The notes under the pieces: model-generated
Seen by the model: only the letters and a program-made list of their open reading frames with translations
The model's database searches: none
What the model was told of the DNA's origin: nothing
Shown here: positions 25,481-37,184 of the stretch, one piece after another
How the letters are laid out: every line of letters starts with the position of its first letter
Numbering within the stretch: position 1 is the first letter of the stretch
DNA from: Diphasiastrum complanatum
Lineage: Eukaryota; Streptophyta; Lycopodiopsida; Lycopodiales; Lycopodiaceae
DNA: 64,000 nucleotides
Direction of reading: 5' to 3'
NCBI GenBank assembly: GCA_029204225.1
Contig: CM055100.1
Location: 26,426,649 to 26,490,648 of the forward strand
Program-made: the position numbers and the translations under genes

Positions 25481-27318
25481 GCTCTGATACCATGTGCAAA
25501 AAGTACAAAAAGGACCAAGAGTGGATCCTAATATGATCCTCAAGAGGGATTGGTTGTCAGATTACTTGATCTATCAATCTACTTCAGATTAAGATCAATC
25601 TAGATCAATTCTAGACACAAAATCCTAACAAGAACAATCATTAATTGAAGGTAAGTGTACTTTCTGGTTTCACACATGTGAAACATTGTTTGAGTATGGA
25701 CTCCAACCTGAAAATCAAGTACACATTGATAGAACCTCAAAACAATCAAAACAAATGTAAACAAATGGAGAGAATCACTCAAAATTGCTTCCAAAACCAA
25801 GATTGGTGTCTCACAGTGATTATGGCCAAATGTGGTTCTATATATACAATAAGTGGGAGCTCGTGGTACTGATCATCCCTCTGATCCCACATGTGTGAAG
25901 GTGCATTGTCATATGATGATTCATCATGCAAAACTGACACTTGGACAAAACTTTCTATTTTGAGCACTTTTGGTCCATTTTCCTTCTATATGGAGATCTA
26001 CTTGGAAATCTTCTAGAACTCAAAATTCGCCTACTTCAGCTTATTCCACATGTGTGATCTGTCCTCTACACATGGGATATGACACCTAACCAAAGGATGC
26101 GGCTCATGCAATCAATAGATTGATGCCATGTGTCATATGTCTAGAAACTAGTTTTTGGCCTTTTTAGCCACTAGAACTTGAATTAAATCATATGTACATC
26201 CTATATGATTATGGTACATGACAAGTACACTAGTTTCACATGTGGGAACAGGCTTCACACATGTTTGTTTATCTATATACAAGATTTTTGGCCTCTACCA
26301 AGCTTATTTTTGCATTTTTCACATGTAATTTGCGATTAGTTGTAGATGTTTAAGCTTTCTAATTTGAAAATTACACGACGTGACACAAAAAAGTTTGCGA
26401 ACTATATACTTTTTGTTTGATGCATAATACTGTAAGTCAGAAAAAAGACGAAAAATACAGAATACAAGTCCGTCTATGAGCAAGACAATTTTGTAAGAGG
26501 ATCTGTAGATCCAGAAGTCCGCTAGTAAGCGAGACATTATTCGTGAGAGAACTGTATTTCTCTCATGCCAATGCACAGTGTGGATCTGTCACAATGCTTG
26601 AAAAAATCAAAAAATCAATAAATAATATTGTAGCTGTTATGCACATATTATTCTGTATGATAGTATGACCTTGAATGTATTTTTGTTTATTACAATTCGT
26701 GTATCTGATTCACTTGTTTATTCAATTCCGCATATTGGTTTGATATTGTTGAATGCTATATTAATTTATTAATGTAGATCAACATTGTCTGATTACACTT
26801 TGAAGGATTGTAGGAATGATATAGCTGACAGTGACTAGCATTCATATCTGAATTCCTAACGAACTGATTTTATTCGTGAATGCTTTCGCTTTGCGATCAC
26901 TTGGCTATAAGTGTAAATCAATTTCAGAGCTCACTTAAGTTTCATTTCGTTTCATCTTGTTTTGTTTCGTCTCGTCTCGTCTCGTTATAGAGCCTGATTG
27001 ATATTTTGTGACTTCTTCTCTTTCATCTAATTTCGATTCATTTCATTTCGTTTCACAATTGGTATGCTTCCAGCATGAATCAATGTCAGAGCTCGTTTAA
27101 GTTTCGCTTCGTTTCATTTCATTTCATTTTCGTCTAGATTTTGTCTCGTTTTATTTCATTGTGTTACAGAGCCTGATTGATCCAACACGAATTATTCCCG
27201 AATAGAAATAATTTGAGTTTCGCAAAACTGTTCGTGAATCGTTCGAGATTTTTATCAGTTTGTCATCAAAGTTCTAGCTGGAATTTGCATTTTCTAAGTG
27301 CAATTCTTTTCGCATCAG

Positions 27319-27331
27319 TGGTATCAGAGCC
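27319..27331 (+). other. Primer-binding site of E2
   Basis: TGGTATCAGAGCC is an exact Copia initiator-Met tRNA primer site, one base after the CA end of the E2 5' LTR. Confidence 0.85.
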
Positions 27332-27432
27332 TACCTTGTCATAGTTTGACATAGCCAAAAAGCTATCAGATCTAGGAGGCTAAGCATTCAAACAAACAAC
27401 CATTAACAAGTGAAAACACAAATTCAGGAGCA

Positions 27433-28476
27433 ATGACTTCAATCAGCAGCATACAATCCAAGATCTGTATAGTTTTGGATTCATCAGGATCTAACTTCCT
27501 AGCATGGAAGGTAAAGACCTCGCTGATACTAAAGGGTGAAGGATTATTCCCCTGGGTTGATGGCACCGAGGAGATGCCTACCACAACAAACAAAGAGCTA
27601 CGTGAATGGAGGGAGAAAAATGACAAGGCAATAGCCTTGCTATCATCATCCATCGAGGATAGCCTCACACTTGACCTGGCTACACTCTCCAAAGCAAAGG
27701 AGATGTGGGATACATTACTCACAATATTTCAGACAAAATCACGCAGTCAGATAATGATGCTCGAAGATCAGTTGACAAACCTACAGTGGGATGGCAAAGA
27801 CCTCACTTCTTTTGTAAGGAAGATGAAGGACCTATTCCTTTCACTACACAATTTTGGAACAGAAAATGTAGGGTCAGCAGAGAAGCAGCTCACTTATTTG
27901 TTGAGAGCCTTGCCAAGATCCTTCCAGACAACCAGAATACTCCTTGCAATGGATCCTACAATGACACTCAAAAAAGACAATTGTCGAGATTCGAGAAGAA
28001 GTCGAGGCTCAAGAGCACCTTGATCACAAGGATGCTTCTGACCAAGCCCTCTACAACAATTCAAGCCTAAGAGGGAGTCAGATCGAAAGCATGATCGTGA
28101 TCAGCAAGCAGAAGGAACCATCAAAGGCAAATGGAAGAACAAAGAAAGGTCGAAACAGCAAAGTGGAGACAAGAAGACCTTTGTGAGATGCAGACATGAA
28201 GGACACACTATCGATTCGTGTTGGCTCAATTCAAAAATTGAGTGTATCCATTGCCACAAGAAGGGTCATGCAATCATGGATTACCGCCTGAACCCAAGAA
28301 ACAAATCAGCACAAAACAGACAAGAGAAGAATAATAGTTCGTCCTATGTCGAGGAGCTAGAGAGCTCAAAAATGGGCGAAGACAGATCGAATCGTGGTAA
28401 TTCGACCGCCTACATCTATACAGACGTGTGTGCAGTGTCAACACCTGACACACAAGAGGTAATCATAGACTCATGA
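27433..28476 (+). pseudogene. E2 gag remnant with zinc knuckles
   Basis: The ATG at 27433 opens a Copia-type gag (UBN2-like): LDSSGSNFLAWKVKTSLILK, SKAKEMWDTLLTIFQTKSRS, and LTSFVRKMKDLFLSLHNFG. The frame breaks at about 28000. From about 28183 a second frame carries knuckle-like CRHEGHTIDSC and CIHCHKKGHAIMDY, where the final Cys of the second knuckle is Tyr. It encoded the particle protein of the element. It is no longer intact. Confidence 0.85.
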
Positions 28477-29730
28477 GCTACCTCACACTTTGTAACATCA
28501 AGACTAATCATGTCTGATTTTTGAAGTGCAAATCCATCAAGATTCATTGTTCTTGGAGATGGATCCAAACATCAAGTGAACGGTATTGGTTCACTATGGC
28601 TCAACACGAATGGCAGAGATAGGCGACTCAAAAATGTTTTGTTCGTGCCTACACTGCAGCAGGATTTTCTATCTGTGGCAAGAATAGCTGATGCAGGGAT
28701 GCATATGACATTCTCAGACAAAGCATGCAACGTTGTTGATGCAAGTACCAGTACCCTGATCACTCAAGACATCACTCAAGACAGAAGAAAAGACAATCTG
28801 TTATGTCATATGAACTCAATGACACTATACCAAGCAAGACATCATGGAGCAATCACAAGGGTGAGCATCTCGAATGCGAACAATTTGACGACCTATGATG
28901 CATGTCTAAAGGGTAAGATGTCTCACACTCCATTTGTCAAGGACTCCAACAGAACGACCAAGATTCTGGAGTTAGTGCATTCTGACATCTGTGGGCCTTT
29001 TAATGTGATCTCAGTAGGAGGCTCAAAATATTACATGACCTTTATTAATGATTACAATTAATTGGGCAGAGTCTCTTGTATTCAAAATAAATCAGAAGCA
29101 TTTGACAAATTCACAGAGTATGTGAACTGGACAGAGAGATGCACTGGTAATAAAGTGAAGTAGATCATAACAAATCGAGGTGCAGAATACATCTCGAATC
29201 GCTTCACTGACTTTTACAATAATTGTGGTATCATTCACAAAAGGACTGTGTCTTACACACCGCAGCACAACGGTGTTGCAGAAAGAAAGAATAGGGCTCT
29301 GATGGAAGCTGCCAGATGCATGATGGCCTACTCGAAAGCTCCAAGAGTAATTTGGGCTGAAGCAATAGCTACAGCTGCATACATTTAGAACATTACAGGA
29401 AAGTCTGGTGTTCCTCACACGACACCACACGAATTATGGTGGGGTAGAAAACCCAATCTAACTCACATCAGAATCTTTGGCTGTGCATCTTATGCACATA
29501 TTTTTGATAAGCTTCGAAAGAAGCTTGATGAGAAAGCTGAACAGGGATATCTTGTAGGATATGACAATAATTCATCATACTATAGAATCTACATGCTAGA
29601 GACAAACATTGTGAAGATAGTCAGAGATGTCAGATTTGATGAGAGTAGAACAATGGCCAATGAAGAAGAAGATTTTCGAGTCGCTTCGCATTCGAGTGAC
29701 GAATCAGAAGACGAAAGATTCGAGAGGTAG
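28420..29730 (+). pseudogene. E2 protease and integrase remnant
   Basis: The protease active site reads EVIIDS, then TGA, then ATSHF: the Gly codon of D-S-G-A has become a stop at 28474-28476. Downstream are LKNVLFVPTLQQDFLSVARI and the integrase region with ELVHSDICGPFNVIS (first catalytic Asp). IITNRGAEYIS follows, where the second catalytic Asp of the usual TDNG is Asn. The Glu is retained in PQHNGVAERKNRAL. The C-terminal IRIFGCASYAHIF and GYLVGYDNNS follow. At least three further stops interrupt the frame. Confidence 0.88.
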
Positions 29731-29758
29731 CCTTCTGCTACAGTACCTGTAAATTGAG

Positions 29759-30960
29759 ATGGTTCTGGACCTAGCAGAGCAGAAAAGGGCAAAGGCATTG
29801 CAGTTCCAGGAGGATCTCCTAGAAGGTCGACAAGATAACGAAGAGCGCCAACAAGATATGTGCCAGACATCTGCTTCTACATTAGAAGAGTTCTGTGGAT
29901 TTAGTGGTGAACCACAAACATTCAAAAAGGCAATCGAATGTCCAAACAAGGACAAATGGATCCAAGCCATGAATGAGGAGATGGAATCCATGAGGAAGAA
30001 CCAGGTATGGACGTTGCAGCCATTACCAGATAAGCGAAAGACTGTAAAATGCAAATGGTTATACAAGCTAAAGTATGGACCAGATGCAGATGTCTCAAAG
30101 TATAAGGCAAGACTTGTAGCGAAGGAATTCTCTCAGAGATATGGTATTGACTATTTGAGACCTTCTCTCATGTCATGGAACATTCGTCCCTACATTTACT
30201 ATTTGCATATGCAGCTGCTTATGGCCTCAGGATTCACATTGTAGATGAAAAGACAGCCTTCTTGCATGGTGAGCTAGACGAAGAAGTCTACATGGATCAA
30301 CCCCCAGGATATGTCTCCTTGAAATCCTTAGGATTCAAGGACTGAAGAAGAGAGAGAATTGATGTAGTTTACACCATATAGAAAACTGATAGAATCGTTG
30401 ATGTACCTTGCAGATAACACACGCCCTGACATTGCTTATGTTGTGTTTAGGATGAGCCTTCTACACGAATCCAGGCTCTAATACATTGGAAGATTGCAAA
30501 ACAAATTTTGCAGTATCTTTAATTAACAAAGAATTATGGTTTGTATTATTGTCGTGATGCAGGGTTCCATATGCTTTCCTACAGTGATGCTAGTTGGGCA
30601 TCTCTCAAGGATGACTGCAAAAGTGTCTCAAGAGGATGCACCATTGTGTCAGGTGCAGCAATTCTGTGAGTCAGCACCACTGTTGCTCAGTCATCCTACG
30701 AAGCAGAGTACGTTGCAGCACAAAGATGGCCAATGAGATAATTTGGCTCAAATAGTTTCTTGATGAACTGGACAAAATGAGGAATGAACCTCTGATTTTG
30801 TAGATGGACAACACATCTGCAATACATCTGACAAAAGACCCTGTATTTCACTCAAGGACGAAACACATTGCGATCAAGTACCACTTGATAAGAGATATGA
30901 TTGGGAAGAAGATGTTGTAGACTACCTTCATTGGAACAAAGGAGATGGTAGCTGATATTT
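29759..30960 (+). pseudogene. E2 reverse transcriptase and RNase H remnant
   Basis: RT begins WIQAMNEEMESMRKNQVWTL, then CKWLYKLKYGPDADVSKYKA and ARLVAKEFSQRYGIDY. The frame then degrades, and most of the palm, including YVDD, is missing between about 30250 and 30360. RNase H remains as SYSDASWASLKDDCKSVSRG, SSYEAEYVAAQ and, just before the 3' LTR, MVADIFTKALDNGLFEKQ. Confidence 0.85.
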
Positions 30961-31044
30961 TCACAAAGGCCTTAGACAATGGTCTATTTGAGAAACAGAG
31001 GAGTAGTCTTGGAGTCATCAAGCTATCATGCTTTGAGAGGGAGA

Positions 31045-32242
31045 TGAAGAAATTAAATGTTTCTAGTTCCAAAGCCTTGCTAGCTCTCCACTCTGATTTT
31101 GATAGAAAAGACACAAGAAACAAAATTGTTCGCGAACAATTTTGCGACACACGACGCGAAATTATTTCGAGACACAAAATCATTCTTGCTCCATGAACGG
31201 CCAAGAAGATCAGCCAAGTACCATGGGGTACAAATATTTGATCTGATATCATGACATCAGCATAAGTACTCTAGATCGTGGCTGATCTGCCACTCTTGTA
31301 ATTCACGACTAGTGGGATATTTAATCTTTCTAATCTGAAAGTTACATGACACGACACGAAAAAGTTCGCAAACTATGTACTTTCTGTTTGATGCATAATA
31401 TTGTAAGTCAGAAAAAAGACAAAAAAATACAAAATACAGAGCAAGACAATTTTGTAAGAGGATCTGTAGATCCAGAAGTCTGCTAGTAAGCGAGACATTA
31501 TTTGTGAGATAACTATATTTCTCTCACACCAATGCACTGTGTGGATCTGTCGCACAGTGCTTGAAAAAATCAAAAAATCAATAGATAATATTGTAGCTGT
31601 TATGCACATATTATTCTGTATGATTGTATGATCTCGAATGTATTTTTGTCTACTACAATTCGTGTATCTGATTCACTTGTTTATTCAATTCCGCACATTG
31701 GTTTGATATTGTTGAATGCTATATTAATTTGTTAACGTAGATCAGCATTTCTATCTACACTCTGAAGGATTGTAGAAATGATATAGCCGGCAGTGACTAG
31801 CAAACATATCTGAATTCTTGACGAACTGATTTTGTTCGCAAATGCTTTCGCTTCACTTGGCTTCGCTTCACGATCACTTGGCTATAAGCGTAAATTAATT
31901 TCAGAGCTCACTTAAGTTTCGTTTTGTTTTGTTTGTTTCATCTTATTTCGTTTTGTCTTGTCTCGTCTCATTACAGAGCCTGATTGATCTTTTCGTGAAT
32001 TCTTCTCTTTCTTCTAATTTTGATTCGTTTCATTTCATTTCACGATCTGTATGCTTCCAGCATGAGTAATTTTATTTCGCTTCGTTTCTTTGTGTTACAA
32101 AGTCTGATTGATCCAACACGAATTATTCCCAAACAAAAATAATTCAAGTTTCGCGATCGCGAATCCTTCGAGATTTTTATCAGTTTGTCACCAAAGTTCT
32201 AGCTGGAATTTGCATTTTTTGAGTGCAATTCTTTTCACATCA
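31045..32242 (+). repeat. E2 3' LTR
   Basis: Starts TGAAGAAATTAAATG and ends TTTTCACATCA, followed by target duplication GGATC at 32243-32247. It contains several TTTCGTTTCGTTT-like pyrimidine-rich words also present in the 5' copy (26930-27130). Confidence 0.9.
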
Positions 32243-32247
32243 GGATC

Positions 32248-33850
32248 CAATGACCTAGTAGGTTAGATGTTAGGGTTAAGTTATGATAAGTATAGAGATG
32301 TCCTAAAACGTTCATATTCAAGCTTGAAATGTATAAATGTATGACGGGATCTCCATCCAAATATGAAAAAAAAAAATTAATCGAGATTTTCTATCAACAT
32401 TGTCTTTGGGTGGCAAGTTATAGCTATTGGATGTGAGTGATTTTATGCATTAATTACTTGATTTGTAAGGTACTAAAGTTTTCTATAGGTTTGAGAAGCT
32501 TGCTGCACTTTACTTTAGTGTATTTGATCAAATCTATGTGCCTATTGTGGAGTTAAATGCCAAATTAGCTAGTTTTGGTAACTAGTCTTGATTCTAACTC
32601 ATAGTTTGGGTCTAGATCTTTGATTTATGCAACCTCCATCACTTTTAGGATTGATTGGGATTCATTTTTCTGTAAAATTTTGTCAGTATGGAGCATGTTC
32701 CCACATGTGGATGGTAGTCATAAATGCATCTAGATTTAGTGAGATTGAATTTGTCTTGATTGACTCAAGTAAAAAATTGCCATGTGGCACCATTTTATTG
32801 ATAGATCATACATTTCCATGTGAATGAGACATGCAACGGTGGTTGGTTGCCTAGTATGACATCGTGACGTGGAAGGCGAGTCAGGAATGACGATCTTGCT
32901 GCGTGGACGACATCAACTATGTGAACTTGATGCTTGTTGAGAGGATTCAGCTGGTGCATCTTCATAAATAGAGAGCACGACGTCCATACTAAAACCATGG
33001 ATTTTATTATCAAGGTGGGAGGCTGCTAGGAGTGACAACATCTGGCCAAAGCTTGTTATTGCTCTCCAAAGATACCAAGCTTGTTGTTGCTTGGTATTGC
33101 TCTTGATAGCTTGTTTGAGCTCTCCAAAGATAGTCTTGAACCAATTATATGGTTCCAGAGGAGCCTTGGCTATCTTGGTTTGGGACTCAACTATCCTATG
33201 CAAAATTTGGAAAGTAATACGGTCTTTTCTGAGGTTGCCAACCATCAGAAAATTGTTGAGGAGCTGAGCAACAGCCTGAATGGCAGGATTAGTAATGGCC
33301 TCTAGAAGATAACCGTCATTTTTCTAGTGCAGATCATTGGTAGTGTCAATATAAGGCTTAATAGCCCGTTTGGCTTGCTTATGGTTCATTGAGGCAATTT
33401 TAATGCAATGAAAAAATTATATATTGTTGCGTATTCACAACATTTTTAAAAGAGATTTCAAGTGAATTTTAATACTCAATCTATTGATTCAAGCATAATC
33501 AAGAAAAGCTATGGTTTTCTAGACATGCATTGTTATAAATTAGTATACTTGTGTAATTTATTGCTAAATCTATTCGAATTAGTCCTGATCATATACAGCT
33601 AGTGTATGGGAGAGACAATTGTATTGATCGATCATACAACTCAATAGTATTTATGAATCATTTAAACTTAAGAACATGCGTTACTAGATGCCTTCTTAAT
33701 GTCTGTTGATAATCAGTTAAGCATCTACTTCATGGCATATTATTCTAAACAAAATAACATTATCTAATTCAATCCTTATTGGGGGAAGGTATATATTATA
33801 TTGCCCTCAAATTCATAAAATGTAAGTCATTGAGTCACGACATGATCTGA
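32248..33850. other. Intergenic stretch with one unassigned ORF
   Basis: Mostly unassigned sequence. A 110-residue minus-strand frame (33245-32913, starting MVGNLRKDRITFQILHRIVE) is Gln- and Ser-rich toward its end and open through its upstream side, but I recognise no family. The end of the stretch, before the primer-like site at 33857, may be an old gypsy LTR. Confidence 0.4.
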
Positions 33851-33856
33851 ATTTTG

Positions 33857-33877
33857 GCGCTGTTGCTGGGAATCGAA
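33857..33877 (+). other. Gypsy-type primer-binding site, orphan
   Basis: TTTTGGCGCTGTTGCTGGGA closely resembles the TTGGCGCCGTTGCCGGGGA sequence that follows the 5' LTR of plant Athila/Tat/Ogre-type gypsy elements. No gag or pol of such an element follows, so only the LTR end and leader survive. Confidence 0.5.
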
Positions 33878-35186
33878 AGTGGTAATATTATCTGTGAAGA
33901 TATATGCAATGCTTCAAGGAATTTCATTCGAGAGGACTCAAAGATGTTTTCTTAAAAGCATACAAGATAGACATTCGCTTAGATTATTTCTTGGAAGAGT
34001 CGGTTACTATAGAATATTTATTTCTTATGTTGAACATTTTCTGAGGAAAATTTGAATGGACTGCTCAACATGAAAACTATTATGGAATTATTGTCATAGC
34101 AATTTCAAACTATCCATCTCAATAAAAGAATAATGCCATATCAATTGCAGATTCCAAATGACATCAAAATTGGTATGATAATAGCACTTTTTCTATATGC
34201 ATTTATACCCAAAATGGTTCATGTACTTATAAGTGCAATTTGAAATTTGTGATCACTTACCTTCATAAGGGTGGACACACTTATCAATATCGACACACTC
34301 AATTACTTCTTCTAGGTGAAAAACTTCCCTATATAATCAACATCTTCTCATTCAACCATTTGTATTTATTTCTCACTTTCTCATCTTAATATTTTATTTC
34401 TTTTCATTTACAAAGATTCAATGTTGTACTGCCAATTGTGATAACATTGATTATTGCACTTCAATAGTAACGGTGAACGTTATGGATGCTTTTGATTTTC
34501 TATCAAAATTTTGTGTCAAGACTCCAATCTTGTTAGAACATATTAGACTGCATTGAAGATAAAACATGAAACATGTACCAATAAAGTAATATACTATTTG
34601 TTTTGCATTAAGTGAAACCATAGAGTTTAAGTGATTTACCTATTATATGCAAGTTGACATTAGATCCTTAAATCAATTATCATTCCTTGATGATGCAAAT
34701 CCAATTTATGGAACAATTCATCCAAGAATTGTTTGATTCTATCTTGAGTTGAGATGACACTTTACATGTCATATTTTCTTGGAGTATGTAGTGAATTTAC
34801 AGGTCAATATATAGAACTAGAAATATCTAGATTTTCAACATATTTATGACATTTCATGGGGCCTTCAACAAATTTTATGAGCTCAAGCCATAATAGCTAA
34901 TTTCCACAAATTAATGCATTTCAAAAATACAAGGAAGAAAAGGTGGATAAATATTCTACGTTCATCTGAAAATGTGTAATCAATCACAACAACATATAGA
35001 CATAACACAAGCATTTGTCATTGGGATGATATTCGCAGGTGAATGATACTATTTTGGTCAAATTTTTGTAATGTCACATGTACAATAATTGTGAAATCAT
35101 GCATATGTGTAATGTAGCTGCACTCCTTGATAATGCCAGGCGACTCAAATATACATGCTGATCAACTCGCTGCCGTCATCTTAAAT
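33878..35186. other. AT-rich stretch without a gene
   Basis: No ORF of note. The right part is likely the 3' flank and 3' UTR of the lipase gene; the left part is probably leader of the gypsy relic. Confidence 0.45.
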
Positions 35187-37184
35187 CTAGAGAGCAGACA
35201 CCTCCTGGATCAGTCCTTTCAGTAATGTTTCATTAAGATGCATAGTAGCTTTCGGGAACCCTCCCGAACTCCTCTTATCTAACCAGGAGATGATGTCAGA
35301 AAATACCCGATTGATGTCTTCATCTGTCTCTCCACATAGTAGGCCGTGCCATAGTTCTGGGTACAACTTAAAAGTCTTGTCTGAGCTTTTAGCAGAATCA
35401 TAGAGGGCCCCACTGACCTCTGGATCAGTGACTGTGTCAGCCTCTCCATGCAAGACTAGGAAGGGGATTGTTATCTGTGACAATGACAACTCACTAACCT
35501 GAGAAAACAAGATTTTACATTTTAAATTTGAGCGCCTGAATTTGTATTGATAAGCTCACATCTGTGCTACCAAAACTTGAAGGTCACAATGATTCATTGA
35601 TGCTAGAATTGTAAGCATTTCCCTTACCTCATGAAGGTTCTTTTCAAGTTCTTGACTTGCAGTGAGCATCTCTACTACAGTTTTCACCCTTGGCTTGTCT
35701 TGATACGCATAAGGATTAGCTCGAATCTGTGTAATCAATCGACATGAATGAGCATCCCATCTTGAACAAGCAACTTGTTGACAGCAGAAAATTTCAGTGA
35801 AAACAAGAGTGGAACCTATTTTGTTGTATCACCTGTGCTCTCTTTTCTGGAACTTTAAATGCTGCATCAATCACGTTCTTGCTGGGAACAATCTTCCATG
35901 ATCCAATAAAGGGGGACAGTATGGACAATGTCTTAACAACAATGGCAGGTGGTTTCACTTTTTCAGAAATCTAAAACAGAACAACCCATTAGCTCATCCA
36001 TGGTGACATGAATCTTACAAAAGATAGATCGTCATAAATCATTTTGTTTTTTCAGTTCTTCTAAAAATTTAAGTAGCATTGTTAATTACTCTTTGAAATG
36101 AAACATGCACAAAGTTTAAGTCTTAAAGTGACCTACTTTGCACATGGGGGCAACCAAAACGGCTCCATTCCAAGAATTGGGCTCCTTTCGTGAGATCAAG
36201 AGAGCTATGCATCCGCCCATAGATTCTCCAAACAAAAAAGCTGGCTTGTTCTTATATAGTTTGGTACTTTCTGCATAAACCCAATATTATGTATGCATCA
36301 GCCAATTGAGAAAATCCTTCTACACCTAATTTTCAATCCGAAACTTTTCTAGGTTTAGGCTTGTGGTTTTGTTTCATAGTTGTAAAGCAGGAACTCAAAG
36401 AACAGTATGACCTCTAACAGATTTGAAGAATGTCATGCAATCGTGAACCAGGTTTTCAAACTTGGTGATGTAGCATCTTTCTCCATCAGATTTTCCATGT
36501 CCCTCATAATCGATCCCATAAACACCATAGCCTGCTTTGGCCAGATTCTCCCCACTTCCTGCATTATCAGACATCCCATTAGGAAATTCCTCCATCATTC
36601 TTCTCACTGTTAACGACAGGCAGGCTACTTGTATAAGTATAAGAGCTCCCTCATCTTTCAGATGCTTACGTTGCCTGTAACAATCGAGCAACAAACAATT
36701 TCAGCAGGTCTACTGACTTTACCTTTCATAAATAGGCTGCACTCCATGCCATAACCTGGAAGAGAATAAAAATTGATGAGCTATGCAGAGAGCATAATAT
36801 ATTAATTCGATTAAAGTGAGAAAATGTAGCAAACGACCAGATTGCCAATGTTTCGCAAACTGATGCGCTTCAGATATAGTACCATGACACAGAAATATTA
36901 ATCCTTTGATTTCTTGATCTGCTGGCACCCATCTGCAGGTGTAAAGTTTTAATCCTCTTGAAGTTTGAATGAACTCCTGCAATGACCCAACATTCAGGCT
37001 ATTATGATGATGCTGTACAGTGTAGATAGAAATACATGAGACATTCTTCGTTTCATGTGGTAGCCCATCCCAACAAATACAAAAATGTGTAGTGATTGAC
37101 ATGGTAGTAAACTGTTTAAATTTGATAAGAAATCCTATCAGTTTTTACCTCTCCGAAATTGATCGTCGTAGCTATGTCCGACAT
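35187..37184 (-). CDS. Monoacylglycerol lipase-like alpha/beta hydrolase
   Basis: A plant MAGL / caffeoylshikimate esterase-type serine hydrolase that probably cleaves monoacylglycerols, lysolipids or related esters. Eight minus-strand exons join in one 330-residue frame: 37149-37184, 36883-36976, 36723-36755, 36412-36558, 36137-36270, 35833-35970, 35628-35726 and 35187-35498. All seven introns are GT/AG. Motifs in order: EFIQTSRGLKLYTCRW, the oxyanion-side FLCHG joined to YGMECSLFMK, GIDYEGHGKSDG, the nucleophile elbow GESMGG, VLHGEADTVTDPE with the acidic residue, and ELWHGLLCGE with the catalytic His. The start exon is only 12 codons (MSDIATTINFGE), and exon 3 is a 33-base microexon carrying part of the conserved YGMECS motif. 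The length fits the family. The gene looks intact; the exact substrate cannot be told. Confidence 0.93.

Larger units (their letters stand above)
21228..26323 (-). mobile_element. Element B: non-autonomous LTR element (TR-GAG-like)
   Basis: This is a complete minus-strand element. The left (3') LTR is 21228-22059 and the right (5') LTR 25493-26323, both TGTG...CACA. TGTAA is duplicated at 21223-21227 and 26324-26328. The primer site (reverse complement GCTCTGATACCA) is 25481-25492, and the polypurine stretch GAGGAGGAG lies at about 22060-22068. The interior is about 3.4 kb. It has overlapping gag-like ORFs but no integrase, reverse transcriptase or RNase H that I can find. It sits inside the 5' LTR of E2: the E2 3' LTR reads through the same point (CACTCTTGTAATTCACGACT) without interruption. 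Confidence 0.93.
20971..32242 (+). mobile_element. Copia element E2, interrupted by element B
   Basis: The 5' LTR consists of 20971-21227 and 26329-27317, split by element B. The 3' LTR is 31045-32242. The two LTRs align along their length: both contain GCCTTGCTAGCTCTCCA near the start and AGTGCAATTCTTTTC near the end. The 5' copy has TA instead of TG as its first dinucleotide. A primer site TGGTATCAGAGCC lies at 27319-27331, one base after the LTR end. A polypurine tract (GAGAGGGAGA) precedes the 3' LTR. The GGATC duplication on both sides shows this was one insertion event. The pol region carries many stops and a large RT deletion, so the copy is dead. Confidence 0.92.
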
